Positions 17,893 through 26,202 of a stretch of 64,000 nucleotides of DNA are shown here, piece by piece. Every line of letters begins with the position of its first letter. Positions within the stretch are counted from its first letter, which is position 1. Below the pieces are notes generated by a model. That model was not told the DNA's origin, made no database searches, and saw only the letters and a list, made by a program, of their open reading frames with translations. This DNA is from an uncultured Mesonia sp. (lineage in GTDB: Bacteria; Bacteroidota; Bacteroidia; Flavobacteriales; Flavobacteriaceae), in assembly GCA_958296185.1 (NCBI GenBank), contig CATQIB010000011.1, positions 1 through 64,000 on the forward strand. Direction: 5' to 3'. The translations under genes and the position numbers were made by a program.

Positions 17893-19196
17893 ACCAAAGA
17901 TTCAAATTGCTTTAATTTGCCGCTTTTTTTTCGTTTTAAGAATTGTACGCGTTTTAAATTAAGACGGAGTCCTTTTTCCAAGTATTTTTCGACGGCTTGC
18001 TTGATTTGATTTTGTTTTTCAATAGAAATATCCGCAACAGCGGCATAGGTAATTTCAAAGGTGTCGGGCTGGGTTTGTTGTATAACAAATTCTTTTACAT
18101 TGGTATCGTCTTCAATTATACTTTTGGTTACATAATAAAATGTGAGTCCGGGTACCACTTTACCACTTGGCAAACGGGCAATATCATTTGTTCGTCCTAC
18201 TAGACGTTCTAAATAAGCTTTTTTAGCATCGCTTTTTGGTGAAAGCACACCAATATCGCCTAAATCGTACCTGATGAACGGATGGGCCTTATTGAATAAT
18301 GAACTTACAATAATGCGTCCTTCTTGGCCTGGAGGTAAAATGGCACCATTTTCATCTACAATTTCAACATACAGCGTTTCGGTGTTTAACACCCATTGTG
18401 TCTGCTGGTTTTGAAAGGCTATTAAATCGAGTTCGCTAGCACCATATTCGTTCACTACGGGTACCCCAAATTGATTTTCTAGCAGTTGCTTGGTTTCGGG
18501 AAAGAGCATTTCACTGGTAACAATGCACACTTTTAAACTGGGACAAACCTTTTTTAATACGATATTTTTTTTTGCTAGGTATTTTGCAAACAGCTCGATA
18601 GAGCTGGTGTAACCGTTAATATAATCAAATGCTTTGCTATAAAACTTTGCAAGAAATTCAGCTAACTTCTCATCGTTTAAATCGAAAATAGGAAAGCGGT
18701 AGCGATTGGCGAACTTGTCTTTAATTCGTTCTTTGTAATATCCCATTTTCTCCAAAGGAATACCGTAAAAACGGGCTTGTAACGAAGTATTAAAATCTAG
18801 GCCAAACCAACCAAAACGATTAAAAATCACTGCCCATGTCATAGCATGACAAAATTTATCTTTAGCAAAAACAAAGGGATGACCACTAGATCCTGAGGTT
18901 TTATTGATATACACGTTTTTAGTGGTATAAGCTGTACTAAGTCGCTCTTTTAGTGGGCGCTGTAAATCGGCTTTGGTTAAAATAGGTATGTCTTCCCATC
19001 GATTTATTTTGTGCTGAGCAGTGTGTTCTTGATAAAAAGGAGTATGTTGTAGATGATACTTTAAAATAGCTTGTTTTTGCTTTTCAAGAAATGATTCGTA
19101 ATTTTCTTCTGGTATAGACTGAATATAATTTAAGTGTTTTTGAGCCTGCTCAATTGGAAATCCTTTAACTCTTAATATGGCGTCAAACCAGTTCAA
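17889..19196 (-). CDS. CapK/phenylacetate-CoA-ligase-like adenylating enzyme
   Basis: The 435-aa protein belongs to the PaaK branch of the ANL (AMP-binding) superfamily: the P-loop-like N-K-T-S-G-S-S-G-H-P near residue 102, E-Y-G-A-S-E-L-D near 252, R-Y-D-L-G-D near 310 and a C-terminal lid domain. PaaK proper makes phenylacetyl-CoA, but homologues called CapK occur in capsule loci, where an acyl or amino-acid activation for sugar decoration is suspected. The only available start is TTG at 19196. The 4-nt overlap with the glycosyltransferase gene supports a polysaccharide role here. The acyl substrate is unknown. Confidence 0.82.
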   Translation of the reverse strand: MNWFDAILRVKGFPIEQAQKHLNYIQSIPEENYESFLEKQKQAILKYHLQHTPFYQEHTAQHKINRWEDIPILTKADLQRPLKERLSTAYTTKNVYINKTSGSSGHPFVFAKDKFCHAMTWAVIFNRFGWFGLDFNTSLQARFYGIPLEKMGYYKERIKDKFANRYRFPIFDLNDEKLAEFLAKFYSKAFDYINGYTSSIELFAKYLAKKNIVLKKVCPSLKVCIVTSEMLFPETKQLLENQFGVPVVNEYGASELDLIAFQNQQTQWVLNTETLYVEIVDENGAILPPGQEGRIIVSSLFNKAHPFIRYDLGDIGVLSPKSDAKKAYLERLVGRTNDIARLPSGKVVPGLTFYYVTKSIIEDDTNVKEFVIQQTQPDTFEITYAAVADISIEKQNQIKQAVEKYLEKGLRLNLKRVQFLKRKKSGKLKQFESLV

Positions 19197-19243
19197 ACTA
19201 CTTATTTTTTAGAAAAACATTAGGGCGTCAATTTACAAACAAT

Positions 19244-19251
19244 TATTTTTG
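19244..19251 (+). promoter_or_regulatory. -7 promoter element TATTTTTG for purD
   Basis: Exact TAnnTTTG match, 24 nt upstream of the ATG at 19276. It overlaps two upstream ATG codons (19249 and 19252) and so argues against them as start codons. Confidence 0.5.
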
Positions 19252-19275
19252 ATGCCACACACAAAAACAAACAAA

Positions 19276-20547
19276 ATGAATATTTTAATAATTGGTTCTG
19301 GAGGAAGAGAGCACGCGTTTGCATATCAAATAGCAAAAAGCAAATTATGCGATCAGCTTTTCGTCGCACCAGGAAACGCCGGAACAGCCAAAATTGCTAC
19401 CAATGTTGCTTTAAATGTAAATGACTTTGAGGCGGTAAAAGATTTGGTTTTAAGCAAAGACATTCAGTTGGTCGTTGTTGGACCAGAAGACCCGTTGGTA
19501 AATGGTATTTATGACTTCTTTAAAGAAGATGCGGCTTTGCGCGATATTCTTTTTGTGGGTCCGTCAAAAAAAGGAGCTCTATTGGAGGGGAGTAAAGAAC
19601 GCGCCAAAGAGTTTATGGCTATGCACAATATACCCACCGCAGCTTACCAAAGCTTTACAAGTGAAAGCCTGGCGGCAGGGAAGCAGTTTTTAACCGAATT
19701 GGATGCGCCTTATGTTTTAAAAGCAGATGGTTTAGCAGCTGGCAAGGGAGTATTGATTTTAGACGATTTGCAAGACGCTCAAGATGAACTAGAGAACATG
19801 TTAAGTGGTAAGTTTGGGCAAGCTAGTGAAACCGTGGTTATCGAAGAATTTCTGTCGGGTATAGAATTAAGTGTGTTTGTTTTGACAGATGGTAAAGATT
19901 ATAAAATATTGCCTACTGCAAAAGATTATAAGCGTATTGGAGAAGGAGATACTGGTCTTAATACTGGTGGTATGGGAGCTATTTCTCCTGTTCCTTTTGC
20001 CGATGATGCTTTTATGCAAAAAATAGAAGAGCGTATTGTTAAGCCAACCGTAGAAGGTATTAAGAAAGAAAACATAGCCTATACAGGTTTTATTTTTATA
20101 GGACTAATAAAAGTAGGAGATGAGCCTTATGTAATTGAATATAATGTACGTATGGGTGACCCCGAAACCGAAGTGGTACTACCCCGAATAAACACAGATC
20201 TTGTTGAGTTGTTGCAAGCTGCCGCTAAGCAAGAATTAAACGATATTGAATTAGAGGTGAACCCAGATACAGCGGCTACCGTTATGCTGGTTTCAGGTGG
20301 GTATCCCGAAGCTTATGAAAAAGGAAAAGTAATTACAGGAATTGATGAGGTAAAAGAATCAATTGTATTCCACGCCGGCACTAAAATGAGCAAAGATGAA
20401 CTGCAAACCAATGGGGGTCGCGTGATCGCTTTAACTTCATTTGGAGAGAACTTTGATGCGGCACTAAAAAAATCTTACCAAAGTGCACAAATACTACACT
20501 TTGATAAGATGTACTATAGAAAGGATTTAGGGAAAGACCTCAATTAA
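19276..20547 (+). CDS. purD: Phosphoribosylamine--glycine ligase (GARS)
   Basis: The 423-aa enzyme of purine synthesis joins glycine to phosphoribosylamine with ATP. It begins M-N-I-L-I-I-G-S-G-G-R-E-H-A, the standard PurD N-terminus. The ATP-grasp domain has K-A-D-G-L-A-A-G-K-G-V near residue 140, G-M-G-A-I-S-P near 230, and E-Y-N-V-R-M-G-D-P-E near 290. The ATG at 19276 fits both the family N-terminus and the promoter element upstream; the open frame extends nine codons further but runs into that element. It stands alone, away from other purine genes, and converges with the small membrane protein gene. Confidence 0.96.
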   Translation: MNILIIGSGGREHAFAYQIAKSKLCDQLFVAPGNAGTAKIATNVALNVNDFEAVKDLVLSKDIQLVVVGPEDPLVNGIYDFFKEDAALRDILFVGPSKKGALLEGSKERAKEFMAMHNIPTAAYQSFTSESLAAGKQFLTELDAPYVLKADGLAAGKGVLILDDLQDAQDELENMLSGKFGQASETVVIEEFLSGIELSVFVLTDGKDYKILPTAKDYKRIGEGDTGLNTGGMGAISPVPFADDAFMQKIEERIVKPTVEGIKKENIAYTGFIFIGLIKVGDEPYVIEYNVRMGDPETEVVLPRINTDLVELLQAAAKQELNDIELEVNPDTAATVMLVSGGYPEAYEKGKVITGIDEVKESIVFHAGTKMSKDELQTNGGRVIALTSFGENFDAALKKSYQSAQILHFDKMYYRKDLGKDLN

Positions 20548-20789
20548 TATTGAGCGTCTTTTCCTAAAAACGAATGCGCTTTAACGCTGCGGTCTTCGGT
20601 ATCATTTTGGTTAAATTTCTTTAATTGTACCATCCAGTAACCAAAGGCCACGGCGGCTATAAGCATAAATAACCAGTTTACTCCATTCGCTAAAAACCAA
20701 TTTTCTAATTCTAAATCGGCTAAAGCATAAAAAGGAAGAAACAATACGTCTTCAAATAAAGAAGCTATAAATTGAAAAAAATCTTTCAT
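20544..20789 (-). CDS. Small conserved flavobacterial membrane protein (DUF6341-like)
   Basis: The 81-aa protein has one or two hydrophobic segments, the clearest at residues 38-54 (L-F-M-L-I-A-A-V), and the patterns L-E-L-E-N-W and N-W-L-F-M. It fits my memory of a short flavobacterial family (DUF6341) found next to purD/upp-like genes and sometimes misnamed uracil phosphoribosyltransferase; it has no such catalytic motif. Its stop overlaps the purD stop region by 4 nt. It is divergent from the next gene, with a 46-nt gap. Function unknown. Confidence 0.65.
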   Translation of the reverse strand: MKDFFQFIASLFEDVLFLPFYALADLELENWFLANGVNWLFMLIAAVAFGYWMVQLKKFNQNDTEDRSVKAHSFLGKDAQY

Positions 20790-20835
20790 CGTAAAAATTG
20801 TTGTATTACTTTATACAAAAGTACTAAAATTAGCC

Positions 20836-21756
20836 ATGTTAACAAGCTTTTTTAAAAATTCTAAACCCATAAACTTTCTGGTTTTATTGGTGTTGCTTTT
20901 GGTGCAATATTTAGCAGCACAAAAAAATGAAATGGAGGGAAGCCAAACCTGGCTGAACTATTTATTGCCAGTAGTTGGTTTTTTAGGATTGGTGGTTGCT
21001 TTTTTATACCTGAATGCAGTGGTGAAAACCAAGGCATTTGCACAAAAAAACACCTACGCCGTGCTTATTTTTGTACTCGGGATAGCCTGTTTTTATCCCA
21101 TCTTTAACGATCATCAAGCTTTACTGGCTTATGGTTTTTGGATGATCGCTTTACGTATTTTATTTGGCATGCAAGATGTGCAGCATTTTGGTAAGAAACT
21201 ATTCGATTTATCATTTTTTCTAGTTATTGCGGCAACTTTTAATCCACAGCTTTATGTTTATTTACTTTTTGCTTATTTGAGTATTCTGTTTTTTAGTCCC
21301 AACCAAATTACCCATTATTTTATTCCAATCTTGGCTTGCTTAGCAGTCTGGCTAATTGTATTAGCCATTTCTTTGTTGGGGTATGATGATACCCGAATGC
21401 TAATGTGGCCAGTGTGGACTATCAATTTTGATTGGAATAATGATTTAAACTTTATCTTACCACTAGGTTTGATGGGTTTTTTACTATTACTAGGATTTTT
21501 TGGTCTGCTGGCTGCCATACAGAAGAGTCAGAGCAGCCAAAAAATATATTATCGATTGGTCTTGTTGCTTTTGATGTTCGGAGGATTTATAGCAATTTTC
21601 CAAGAGCAATTTCTTATCCAGAACTTTATTTATTTGTTTTTACCCTTGGTTTTAATGGCATCAATTTGGGTTACCCGAACAAAAACCAAGTGGAAAAAAG
21701 AAAGCGTACTCCTAATTTTAACTATATTAGGCTTGGCTTATAATTTCTTTATATGA
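20836..21756 (+). CDS. Conserved integral membrane protein (DUF6427-like)
   Basis: The 306-aa protein has about 9-10 hydrophobic segments, starting M-L-T-S-F-F-K-N-S-K-P-I-N. It matches my memory of the flavobacterial DUF6427 family; no function is established. Aromatic residues are plentiful at membrane borders and no transporter or enzyme motif is visible. Its last four bases overlap the start of the next gene (ATGA), so the two are translationally coupled and probably functionally linked. Confidence 0.65.
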   Translation: MLTSFFKNSKPINFLVLLVLLLVQYLAAQKNEMEGSQTWLNYLLPVVGFLGLVVAFLYLNAVVKTKAFAQKNTYAVLIFVLGIACFYPIFNDHQALLAYGFWMIALRILFGMQDVQHFGKKLFDLSFFLVIAATFNPQLYVYLLFAYLSILFFSPNQITHYFIPILACLAVWLIVLAISLLGYDDTRMLMWPVWTINFDWNNDLNFILPLGLMGFLLLLGFFGLLAAIQKSQSSQKIYYRLVLLLLMFGGFIAIFQEQFLIQNFIYLFLPLVLMASIWVTRTKTKWKKESVLLILTILGLAYNFFI

Positions 21757-22388
21757 TCGACGAGGCTTTCGTTGCCGAGCAGTTAAAAAATCGATGGGAT
21801 TACCCCTACCAGTGGTTACGTAAACAAAATGACCACTGGGACGCCATGACCAATTTTATTTATAAAACACCAGTATGGCAGGAGCTTATAGAGCTTATAA
21901 AACTTAGTGTAGACGCTTATGAGGTGGATAAGCGCGAGTTGTTTTACTACGCCGCAAATCGCTGGTATAATTTCTGGAGTGCAATGCTAGTAGAACGCTT
22001 GTTTTGCCAATCAGAATATGTAGTTCCTGCTTTAAATCACAAAAATAGATTGGTCGATTTTAGCCTTTACGGAATAGATTTTGACCACAAAACCAGTATT
22101 TTCCCTAAAAAATACAAACCTACTCTGTATTACGCCCAAAAGAATAAAGCAGATTTAATTTATTGGCTGTACCAAAATCAAAGTCAGCAGCAGCGAAAAC
22201 ATCTTTCCAACCGATTGTTTATAGTAGTGCATAATCAAGAGGGTGAACATTGGAAACTCAAAGCTGATTTACCTAAACTTAAGAAGGCAGTTTTTAAGTA
22301 CTTAAGTACTTTCTCAAAAGAGAACTTAGTATTGGTAGACCTGGAAAACCATAAAGCTTGGTCCGATATTATTTGGGTTACGGCATAG
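21753..22388 (+). CDS. Uncharacterised protein, possible PD-(D/E)XK nuclease-like fold
   Basis: I do not recognise the family with certainty. The 211-aa protein is soluble, rich in Trp and Tyr, with a helical N-terminal third. Near residues 108-120 it has L-V-D-F-x6-D-H-K-T-S. The spacing Asp, then Asp-x-Lys after a short gap, resembles the catalytic core of PD-(D/E)XK nucleases, with an upstream Glu in V-E-R-L-F as a possible helix-1 residue. This is a pattern resemblance only. The ATGA overlap with the membrane protein gene upstream suggests a shared, conserved function. A D12 adenine methyltransferase lies 555 nt downstream. Confidence 0.5.
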   Translation: MIDEAFVAEQLKNRWDYPYQWLRKQNDHWDAMTNFIYKTPVWQELIELIKLSVDAYEVDKRELFYYAANRWYNFWSAMLVERLFCQSEYVVPALNHKNRLVDFSLYGIDFDHKTSIFPKKYKPTLYYAQKNKADLIYWLYQNQSQQQRKHLSNRLFIVVHNQEGEHWKLKADLPKLKKAVFKYLSTFSKENLVLVDLENHKAWSDIIWVTA

Positions 22389-22389
22389 A

Positions 22390-22419
22390 CTATCCAATAG
22401 GCTATAGCTCAATGGATAG
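22390..22419. repeat. 30-nt interrupted palindrome with tRNA D-arm-like sequence
   Basis: The outer arms CTATCCA (22390-22396) and TGGATAG (22413-22419) are perfect inverted repeats. The centre GCTATAGC (22401-22408) is a perfect palindrome on the same axis. The segment TAGCTCAATGGATAGA is like the D-arm of a tRNA-Arg, but no anticodon or T-arm follows. No T-tract follows, so it is not a classical terminator. A protein-binding dyad or recombination scar is possible. Confidence 0.6.
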
Positions 22420-22643
22420 ATAGATCGTAGCGCTTACCGAATTTAGTTTTTCAGGGAGTAACCTGTCAAAACTTACCTTAGTAATGCTATTTCTCTTACT
22501 AGCAAAAAAATATCTGAAGCATCTTTATTACTACTTTAGTGTTTAAGTATACATACTCCCGGCCAAACTAAGACTAAAGCCGTTTTGGCTCAAGCCTCAT
22601 TCTATATTGAATCTATGGCGAATGTACCTTTCTCCACTATTTA

Positions 22644-22676
22644 GTGGACTCATGGTGGACTCATAGTGGACTCAGT
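22644..22676 (+). repeat. Three 11-nt tandem units beginning GTGGACTCA
   Basis: The nonamer GTGGACTCA occurs exactly at 22644-22652, 22655-22663 and 22666-22674, an 11-nt period close to one helical turn. The first unit also forms the right arm of the CCACTA-TT-TAGTGG hairpin starting at 22634. The helical phasing would suit a protein-binding array. Confidence 0.7.
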
Positions 22677-22917
22677 ACGGGTTTTCTTAGTAGTTGGTAT
22701 GTTGTTTGCGAGCTTTAAATATCCACCAAAATAGCAATCATACCATTATTTGGTAATTCAAGCAGTTTCCTCAAACAACAAATGGTAAAAATTCTATTTG
22801 AAGAAAATAGTTCGGCTACAATAGGTATATAATAAGATTCCGAATTTGAACTAGGTAGGGCATTAAGATTAAACAAAACAATTTTTGGTTTAAACCCAAG
22901 TTTTAGAATTGATCGGG

Positions 22918-22925
22918 TATTTTTG
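22918..22925 (+). promoter_or_regulatory. -7 promoter element TATTTTTG for the adenine methyltransferase
   Basis: Exact TAnnTTTG match, 18 nt before the GTG start at 22944. No -33 element is evident. It indicates that the methyltransferase is transcribed on its own. Confidence 0.45.
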
Positions 22926-22943
22926 CATTTAAATTTTTGATGC

Positions 22944-23936
22944 GTGAATTACATCGGTTCTAAAAATAGACTCTCAGCTTGGATAGTAGAGCAGGTTAAA
23001 AATACAGTTAAAGGTCCAATACATGATATGATACTCTGCGATTTGTTTGCGGGTACAGGAAGGGTAGGACGTAGCTTTAAGCCTTTGGTAAAACAAGTTA
23101 TTGCCAATGATGTAGAATATTACAGCTATGTTTTGCTGCAAAATTATATTGGCAACCATCAAGAAATTCCGCGAAAGCGTGAACTAATTGAAAGCTTACA
23201 ACAGGCGACTCCAGTAAATGGATTTATTGCCGAAGAATATGGAGAAAATGGTTCGGGTAATCGGTTGTTTTTTACGCAGGCAAACGCACAAAAAATAGAT
23301 GGTATACGGCTGCAACTTCAGCAATTAGAATCGCAGATAGATGCCTCTACCTATTTCTTTTTATTAGCGAGTTTGCTAGAAAGTGCAGATAAAGTAGCCA
23401 ATACGGCATCGGTGTATGGTGCTTTTCTCAAAAAAATTAAAAAATCGGCTGCCAAGCCTCTAGTTCTAGAACCAGCAGATTTTGATAAAACAATCCAGCA
23501 ACATCAGGTATTTCAAGAGGATGCCAATGTTTTGATTAAGCGGATTTCTGGCGATATTTTGTACTTAGATCCGCCATATAATGCTAGGCAGTATGGGGCC
23601 AATTACCACTTGCTTAACACCATTGCTTGCTATGATCGTTTTGAGCCGAAAGGTAAGACCGGGCTACGAGACTACTACAAATCGAATTACTGCAAGAAAT
23701 CAAAAGTAGCGCAAGAGTTTGAAGCCTTAATAGCACAAGCCAACTTTAACTACATTTTTTTAAGTTATAATAATGAAGGCCTTATGCTCAGCGAACAGGT
23801 GAAAGAGATTATGCAGAAGTACGGCACATATCGTTTGGTTGCCAAGCAATACCAACGCTTTAAAGCTGATAAAACGCAAAACAGAAATCATAAAGCTACC
23901 GCAACAGAAGAATACCTGCATATTTTGGTAAAATAA
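22944..23936 (+). CDS. D12-class (Dam-type) DNA adenine-N6 methyltransferase
   Basis: The 330-aa protein has the alpha-class motif order: an N-terminal Y-I-G-S-K-N (motif X), D-L-F-A-G-T-G at residues 33-39 (S-adenosylmethionine binding, motif I), and the catalytic D-P-P-Y at 209-212 (motif IV) followed by N-A-R-Q-Y. It would methylate adenine in a short DNA target. The start is GTG 22944; an ATG at 22940 is out of frame. It has its own promoter element and no recognisable restriction endonuclease gene beside it, unless the nuclease-like protein ending at 22388 serves as one. It may be an orphan regulatory methylase or a remnant of a restriction-modification or phage system. Confidence 0.88.
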   Translation: MNYIGSKNRLSAWIVEQVKNTVKGPIHDMILCDLFAGTGRVGRSFKPLVKQVIANDVEYYSYVLLQNYIGNHQEIPRKRELIESLQQATPVNGFIAEEYGENGSGNRLFFTQANAQKIDGIRLQLQQLESQIDASTYFFLLASLLESADKVANTASVYGAFLKKIKKSAAKPLVLEPADFDKTIQQHQVFQEDANVLIKRISGDILYLDPPYNARQYGANYHLLNTIACYDRFEPKGKTGLRDYYKSNYCKKSKVAQEFEALIAQANFNYIFLSYNNEGLMLSEQVKEIMQKYGTYRLVAKQYQRFKADKTQNRNHKATATEEYLHILVK

Positions 23937-23999
23937 ATTCTGATAATTTGGCGGTAGGGGCTTTTCATTAAAATAGCAGTAGGTTTGTTAAATATTGCG

Positions 24000-24007
24000 T
24001 ATTTTTG
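24000..24007 (+). promoter_or_regulatory. -7 promoter element TATTTTTG for the DUF4254 gene
   Basis: Exact TAnnTTTG match, 29 nt upstream of the ATG at 24037, in the 100-nt gap after the methyltransferase gene. Confidence 0.45.
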
Positions 24008-24036
24008 CGCTTTTAATAAAAGTAAAAACTTAGAAT

Positions 24037-24645
24037 ATGTTTTCAGACAAAGCCAACGCTATTTTTCAGGAAGTTATAGAGAAATACCACGAGATAAATA
24101 CTGTAGATCAACCTTTTGCCAACCCATATGATGAAAAAGAGGATTTGCTAGCACATTTGTTATACCGCAAATGCTGGATAGATACGGTACAGTGGCATTA
24201 TGAAGATATTATTCGCGATCCGGAAATTGACCCCGTTTCTGCCTTAAAACTAAAAAGGCAAATTGATGCCTCTAACCAAGATCGTACCGATATGGTAGAG
24301 TATATCGATTCTTACTTCTTAGAAAAATACAAAGAAGTAACCCCTAAACCAGATGCCACGATTAATACCGAGAGCCCGGCTTGGGGTGTAGATCGCTTGT
24401 CTATTTTAGCTTTAAAAATATACCATATGAACGAGGAAGCCAATCGTACAGACGCTTCACAAGAGCATCAAATGGCTTGTAAGGCAAAATTAGATGTACT
24501 TCTAGAGCAACGCGTAGATTTGTCTACAGCCATCAACCAACTTTTGACTGATATTGAAAAAGGCGACAAGTATATGAAAGTATACAAGCAAATGAAAATG
24601 TACAATGACGAGGAGTTAAATCCGGTCTTGCGCGGTAAAAAGTAA
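24037..24645 (+). CDS. DUF4254 domain-containing protein
   Basis: The 202-aa, soluble, mostly helical protein has the conserved core I-x-x-R-K-C-W-I-D-T-V-Q-W-H-x-E-D and a later S-P-A-W-G-V-D-R-L-S-I-L-x-L-K, which I associate with the DUF4254 family. The biochemical function is unknown. It is followed 48 nt downstream by a GT9 heptosyltransferase-like gene, a neighbourhood common for this family, so a role in lipopolysaccharide or surface-glycan assembly is reasonable but indirect. Confidence 0.75.
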   Translation: MFSDKANAIFQEVIEKYHEINTVDQPFANPYDEKEDLLAHLLYRKCWIDTVQWHYEDIIRDPEIDPVSALKLKRQIDASNQDRTDMVEYIDSYFLEKYKEVTPKPDATINTESPAWGVDRLSILALKIYHMNEEANRTDASQEHQMACKAKLDVLLEQRVDLSTAINQLLTDIEKGDKYMKVYKQMKMYNDEELNPVLRGKK

Positions 24646-24693
24646 AGCTGCAATTCCGTTTTCACGGATTTAATCAGTTCCACAAAAAATATT

Positions 24694-25737
24694 TTGAGCA
24701 AAGAAAAGCACATATTGGTTTTGCGGCTTTCGGCCATGGGAGATGTTGCTATGAGTGTGCCTGTTTTGGGTAGATTGCTGCAGCAGTACCCAGAGGTAAG
24801 GCTTAGCGTGGTTACTAAAAGCTTTTTTGCCCCAATTTTTAATCAGCTGCCGCGTACGCAAGTTATTGCGGCAAAAGTTAAGCAAGAGCACAAAGGTATT
24901 TTAGGTTTGAGACGTTTGGCTAAGCAGTTAAAAGAGCTTAAGCCTTATGCTGTAGCCGATTTACACCAAGTACTGCGAACCAAGATTATAGGTTTTTTTT
25001 TAAAAACTTACGGAATAAAAGTAGCTAGAATTGACAAAGGTAGAGCAGAGAAGAAAAAGCTAACCCAACATCGAGAAAAACAGATTAAGCCCTTAAAAAC
25101 AACGCATCAGCGTTATGCCGATGTTTTTGCTGATCTGGGGTTCCCTATCGACTTAAATACCTATTTACCAGTAATAAAACCAAGTCTATCTGCTGCTGCA
25201 CAAGAATATTTCAGCGAAAGCGATAGAAAGGTGATTGGTGTGGCTCCATTTGCAGCTCACGAGGCCAAGATGTACCCTATACATTTAATGCGTGAATTAT
25301 TGCTTAAAATAGCAAAAACCAATCGGTTTAGCCTTTTGCTTTTTGGAGGAGGTAAAAAGGAAATTGAGCAACTAGACCAATGGGAAAAAGAAATACCGAA
25401 CACGATTAACTTAGCTGGAAAACATGCTTTTACCGAGGAATTAGCTATTATAGCGCATTTAAATGCCATGCTTGCGATGGATAGTGGTAATGGTCATTTA
25501 GCAGCGCTTTATCAAGTGCCGGTGATCACGCTATGGGGCGCTACTCATCCTTTCGCCGGATTTGCACCATTTAAACAAACTGAGCAACTTCAGTTTACCC
25601 CTAGCTTAAAAAAGTATCCGCTCTTGCCTACATCTATTTACGGTAATAAAATATTGCCGGGTTATGAGCAAGTCATGCACGGTATAGATCAAAACGAATT
25701 AATTAAAACACTGCAACAAGTGGTAAAGCTAAACTAA
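24694..25737 (+). CDS. Glycosyltransferase family 9 (LPS heptosyltransferase-like)
   Basis: The 347-aa GT-B protein has the GT9 N-terminus I-L-V-L-R-L-S-A-M-G-D-V near residues 6-17, A-D-L-H near 90, and, in the C-terminal domain, M-D-S-G-N-G-H-L-A-A and L-W-G-A-T-H-P, the donor-site motifs of heptosyltransferases. It probably adds a sugar to the lipopolysaccharide core. The start is TTG 24694, as the first ATG codon lies inside the conserved motif. Its stop overlaps the next small ORF by one base (TAATG). Confidence 0.88.
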   Translation: MSKEKHILVLRLSAMGDVAMSVPVLGRLLQQYPEVRLSVVTKSFFAPIFNQLPRTQVIAAKVKQEHKGILGLRRLAKQLKELKPYAVADLHQVLRTKIIGFFLKTYGIKVARIDKGRAEKKKLTQHREKQIKPLKTTHQRYADVFADLGFPIDLNTYLPVIKPSLSAAAQEYFSESDRKVIGVAPFAAHEAKMYPIHLMRELLLKIAKTNRFSLLLFGGGKKEIEQLDQWEKEIPNTINLAGKHAFTEELAIIAHLNAMLAMDSGNGHLAALYQVPVITLWGATHPFAGFAPFKQTEQLQFTPSLKKYPLLPTSIYGNKILPGYEQVMHGIDQNELIKTLQQVVKLN

Positions 25738-25913
25738 TGGATTTTTCAAACCCAATTTTAACCTATCTAATAATTGGCATTTCTGTACTTTATATCGCCT
25801 TTAATCTTTGGCGTTATAAAGAATTAGATGCCAATCAAAAACGACGCTTGACTATCATAAGCGTAGTATTTGTTCTCTATGTAATTGCGAAATTTTATCG
25901 TGTTTTACTCTAA
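25737..25913 (+). CDS. Small membrane protein of 58 aa
   Basis: This short ORF starts at the ATG in TAATG, overlapping the glycosyltransferase stop by one base, which suggests translational coupling. The product has a hydrophobic segment at about residues 7-22 (L-T-Y-L-I-I-G-I), a basic middle (K-R-R) and a second hydrophobic segment at about 39-51. I do not recognise the family. Overlap-coupled placement and a typical membrane hairpin composition make it a plausible real gene. Confidence 0.5.
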   Translation: MDFSNPILTYLIIGISVLYIAFNLWRYKELDANQKRRLTIISVVFVLYVIAKFYRVLL

Positions 25914-25943
25914 ATAATGTAGGTTGATATTTTAAAATAAACA

Positions 25944-26159
25944 ATGATGAATATAATTTCTTCAACAACAATTTTACTATTTTTACTTTTCTATGTACTC
26001 TGTCTTGGAGTCAGTTTATATTTTATTCTTAAAAACGAAAAGAATAGTATTGCTAAAGTACTTTGGGTTTTGGTGGCGCTGATGTTTCCTGTTTTAGGAA
26101 GCCTTATTTATTTTGGCAATTTGGCTTTAAATAAGAAGGCTAAACCTCTTGAAGCATAA
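25944..26159 (+). CDS. PLDc_N-type small membrane protein
   Basis: The 71-aa protein has two transmembrane helices (about residues 6-27 and 38-58), with K-V-L-W-V-L-V-A-L-x-F-P-V-L-G-S-L-I-Y-F between and within them. This is the pattern of the phospholipase D N-terminal membrane domain (PLDc_N), which often occurs alone as a small protein of unknown role. A strong terminator follows at 26203-26240. Confidence 0.7.
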   Translation: MMNIISSTTILLFLLFYVLCLGVSLYFILKNEKNSIAKVLWVLVALMFPVLGSLIYFGNLALNKKAKPLEA

Positions 26160-26202
26160 AAGCGGCAAGAAATGAAATGATTAACGAACATCAATTTGAA
26201 TA

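Larger units (their letters stand above)
22389..22943. other. 555-nt non-coding island with palindrome and tandem repeats
   Basis: No convincing gene lies here on either strand. Directly after the stop at 22388 there is a 30-nt interrupted palindrome (22390-22419, 12 of 15 positions paired), part of which resembles a tRNA D-arm. A CCACTA/TAGTGG hairpin (22634-22647) leads into three 11-nt tandem units starting GTGGACTCA at 22644, 22655 and 22666. A promoter element for the methyltransferase is at 22918-22925. The rest looks unstructured. The island may be the scar of an insertion or deletion. Confidence 0.55.

Noticed and set aside
22400..22475. tRNA-Arg gene suggested by a D-arm-like sequence
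   Set aside because: Only the D-arm region is present; there is no matching acceptor stem, anticodon arm or T-arm (no GGTTCGA-like sequence) in the following 80 nt.
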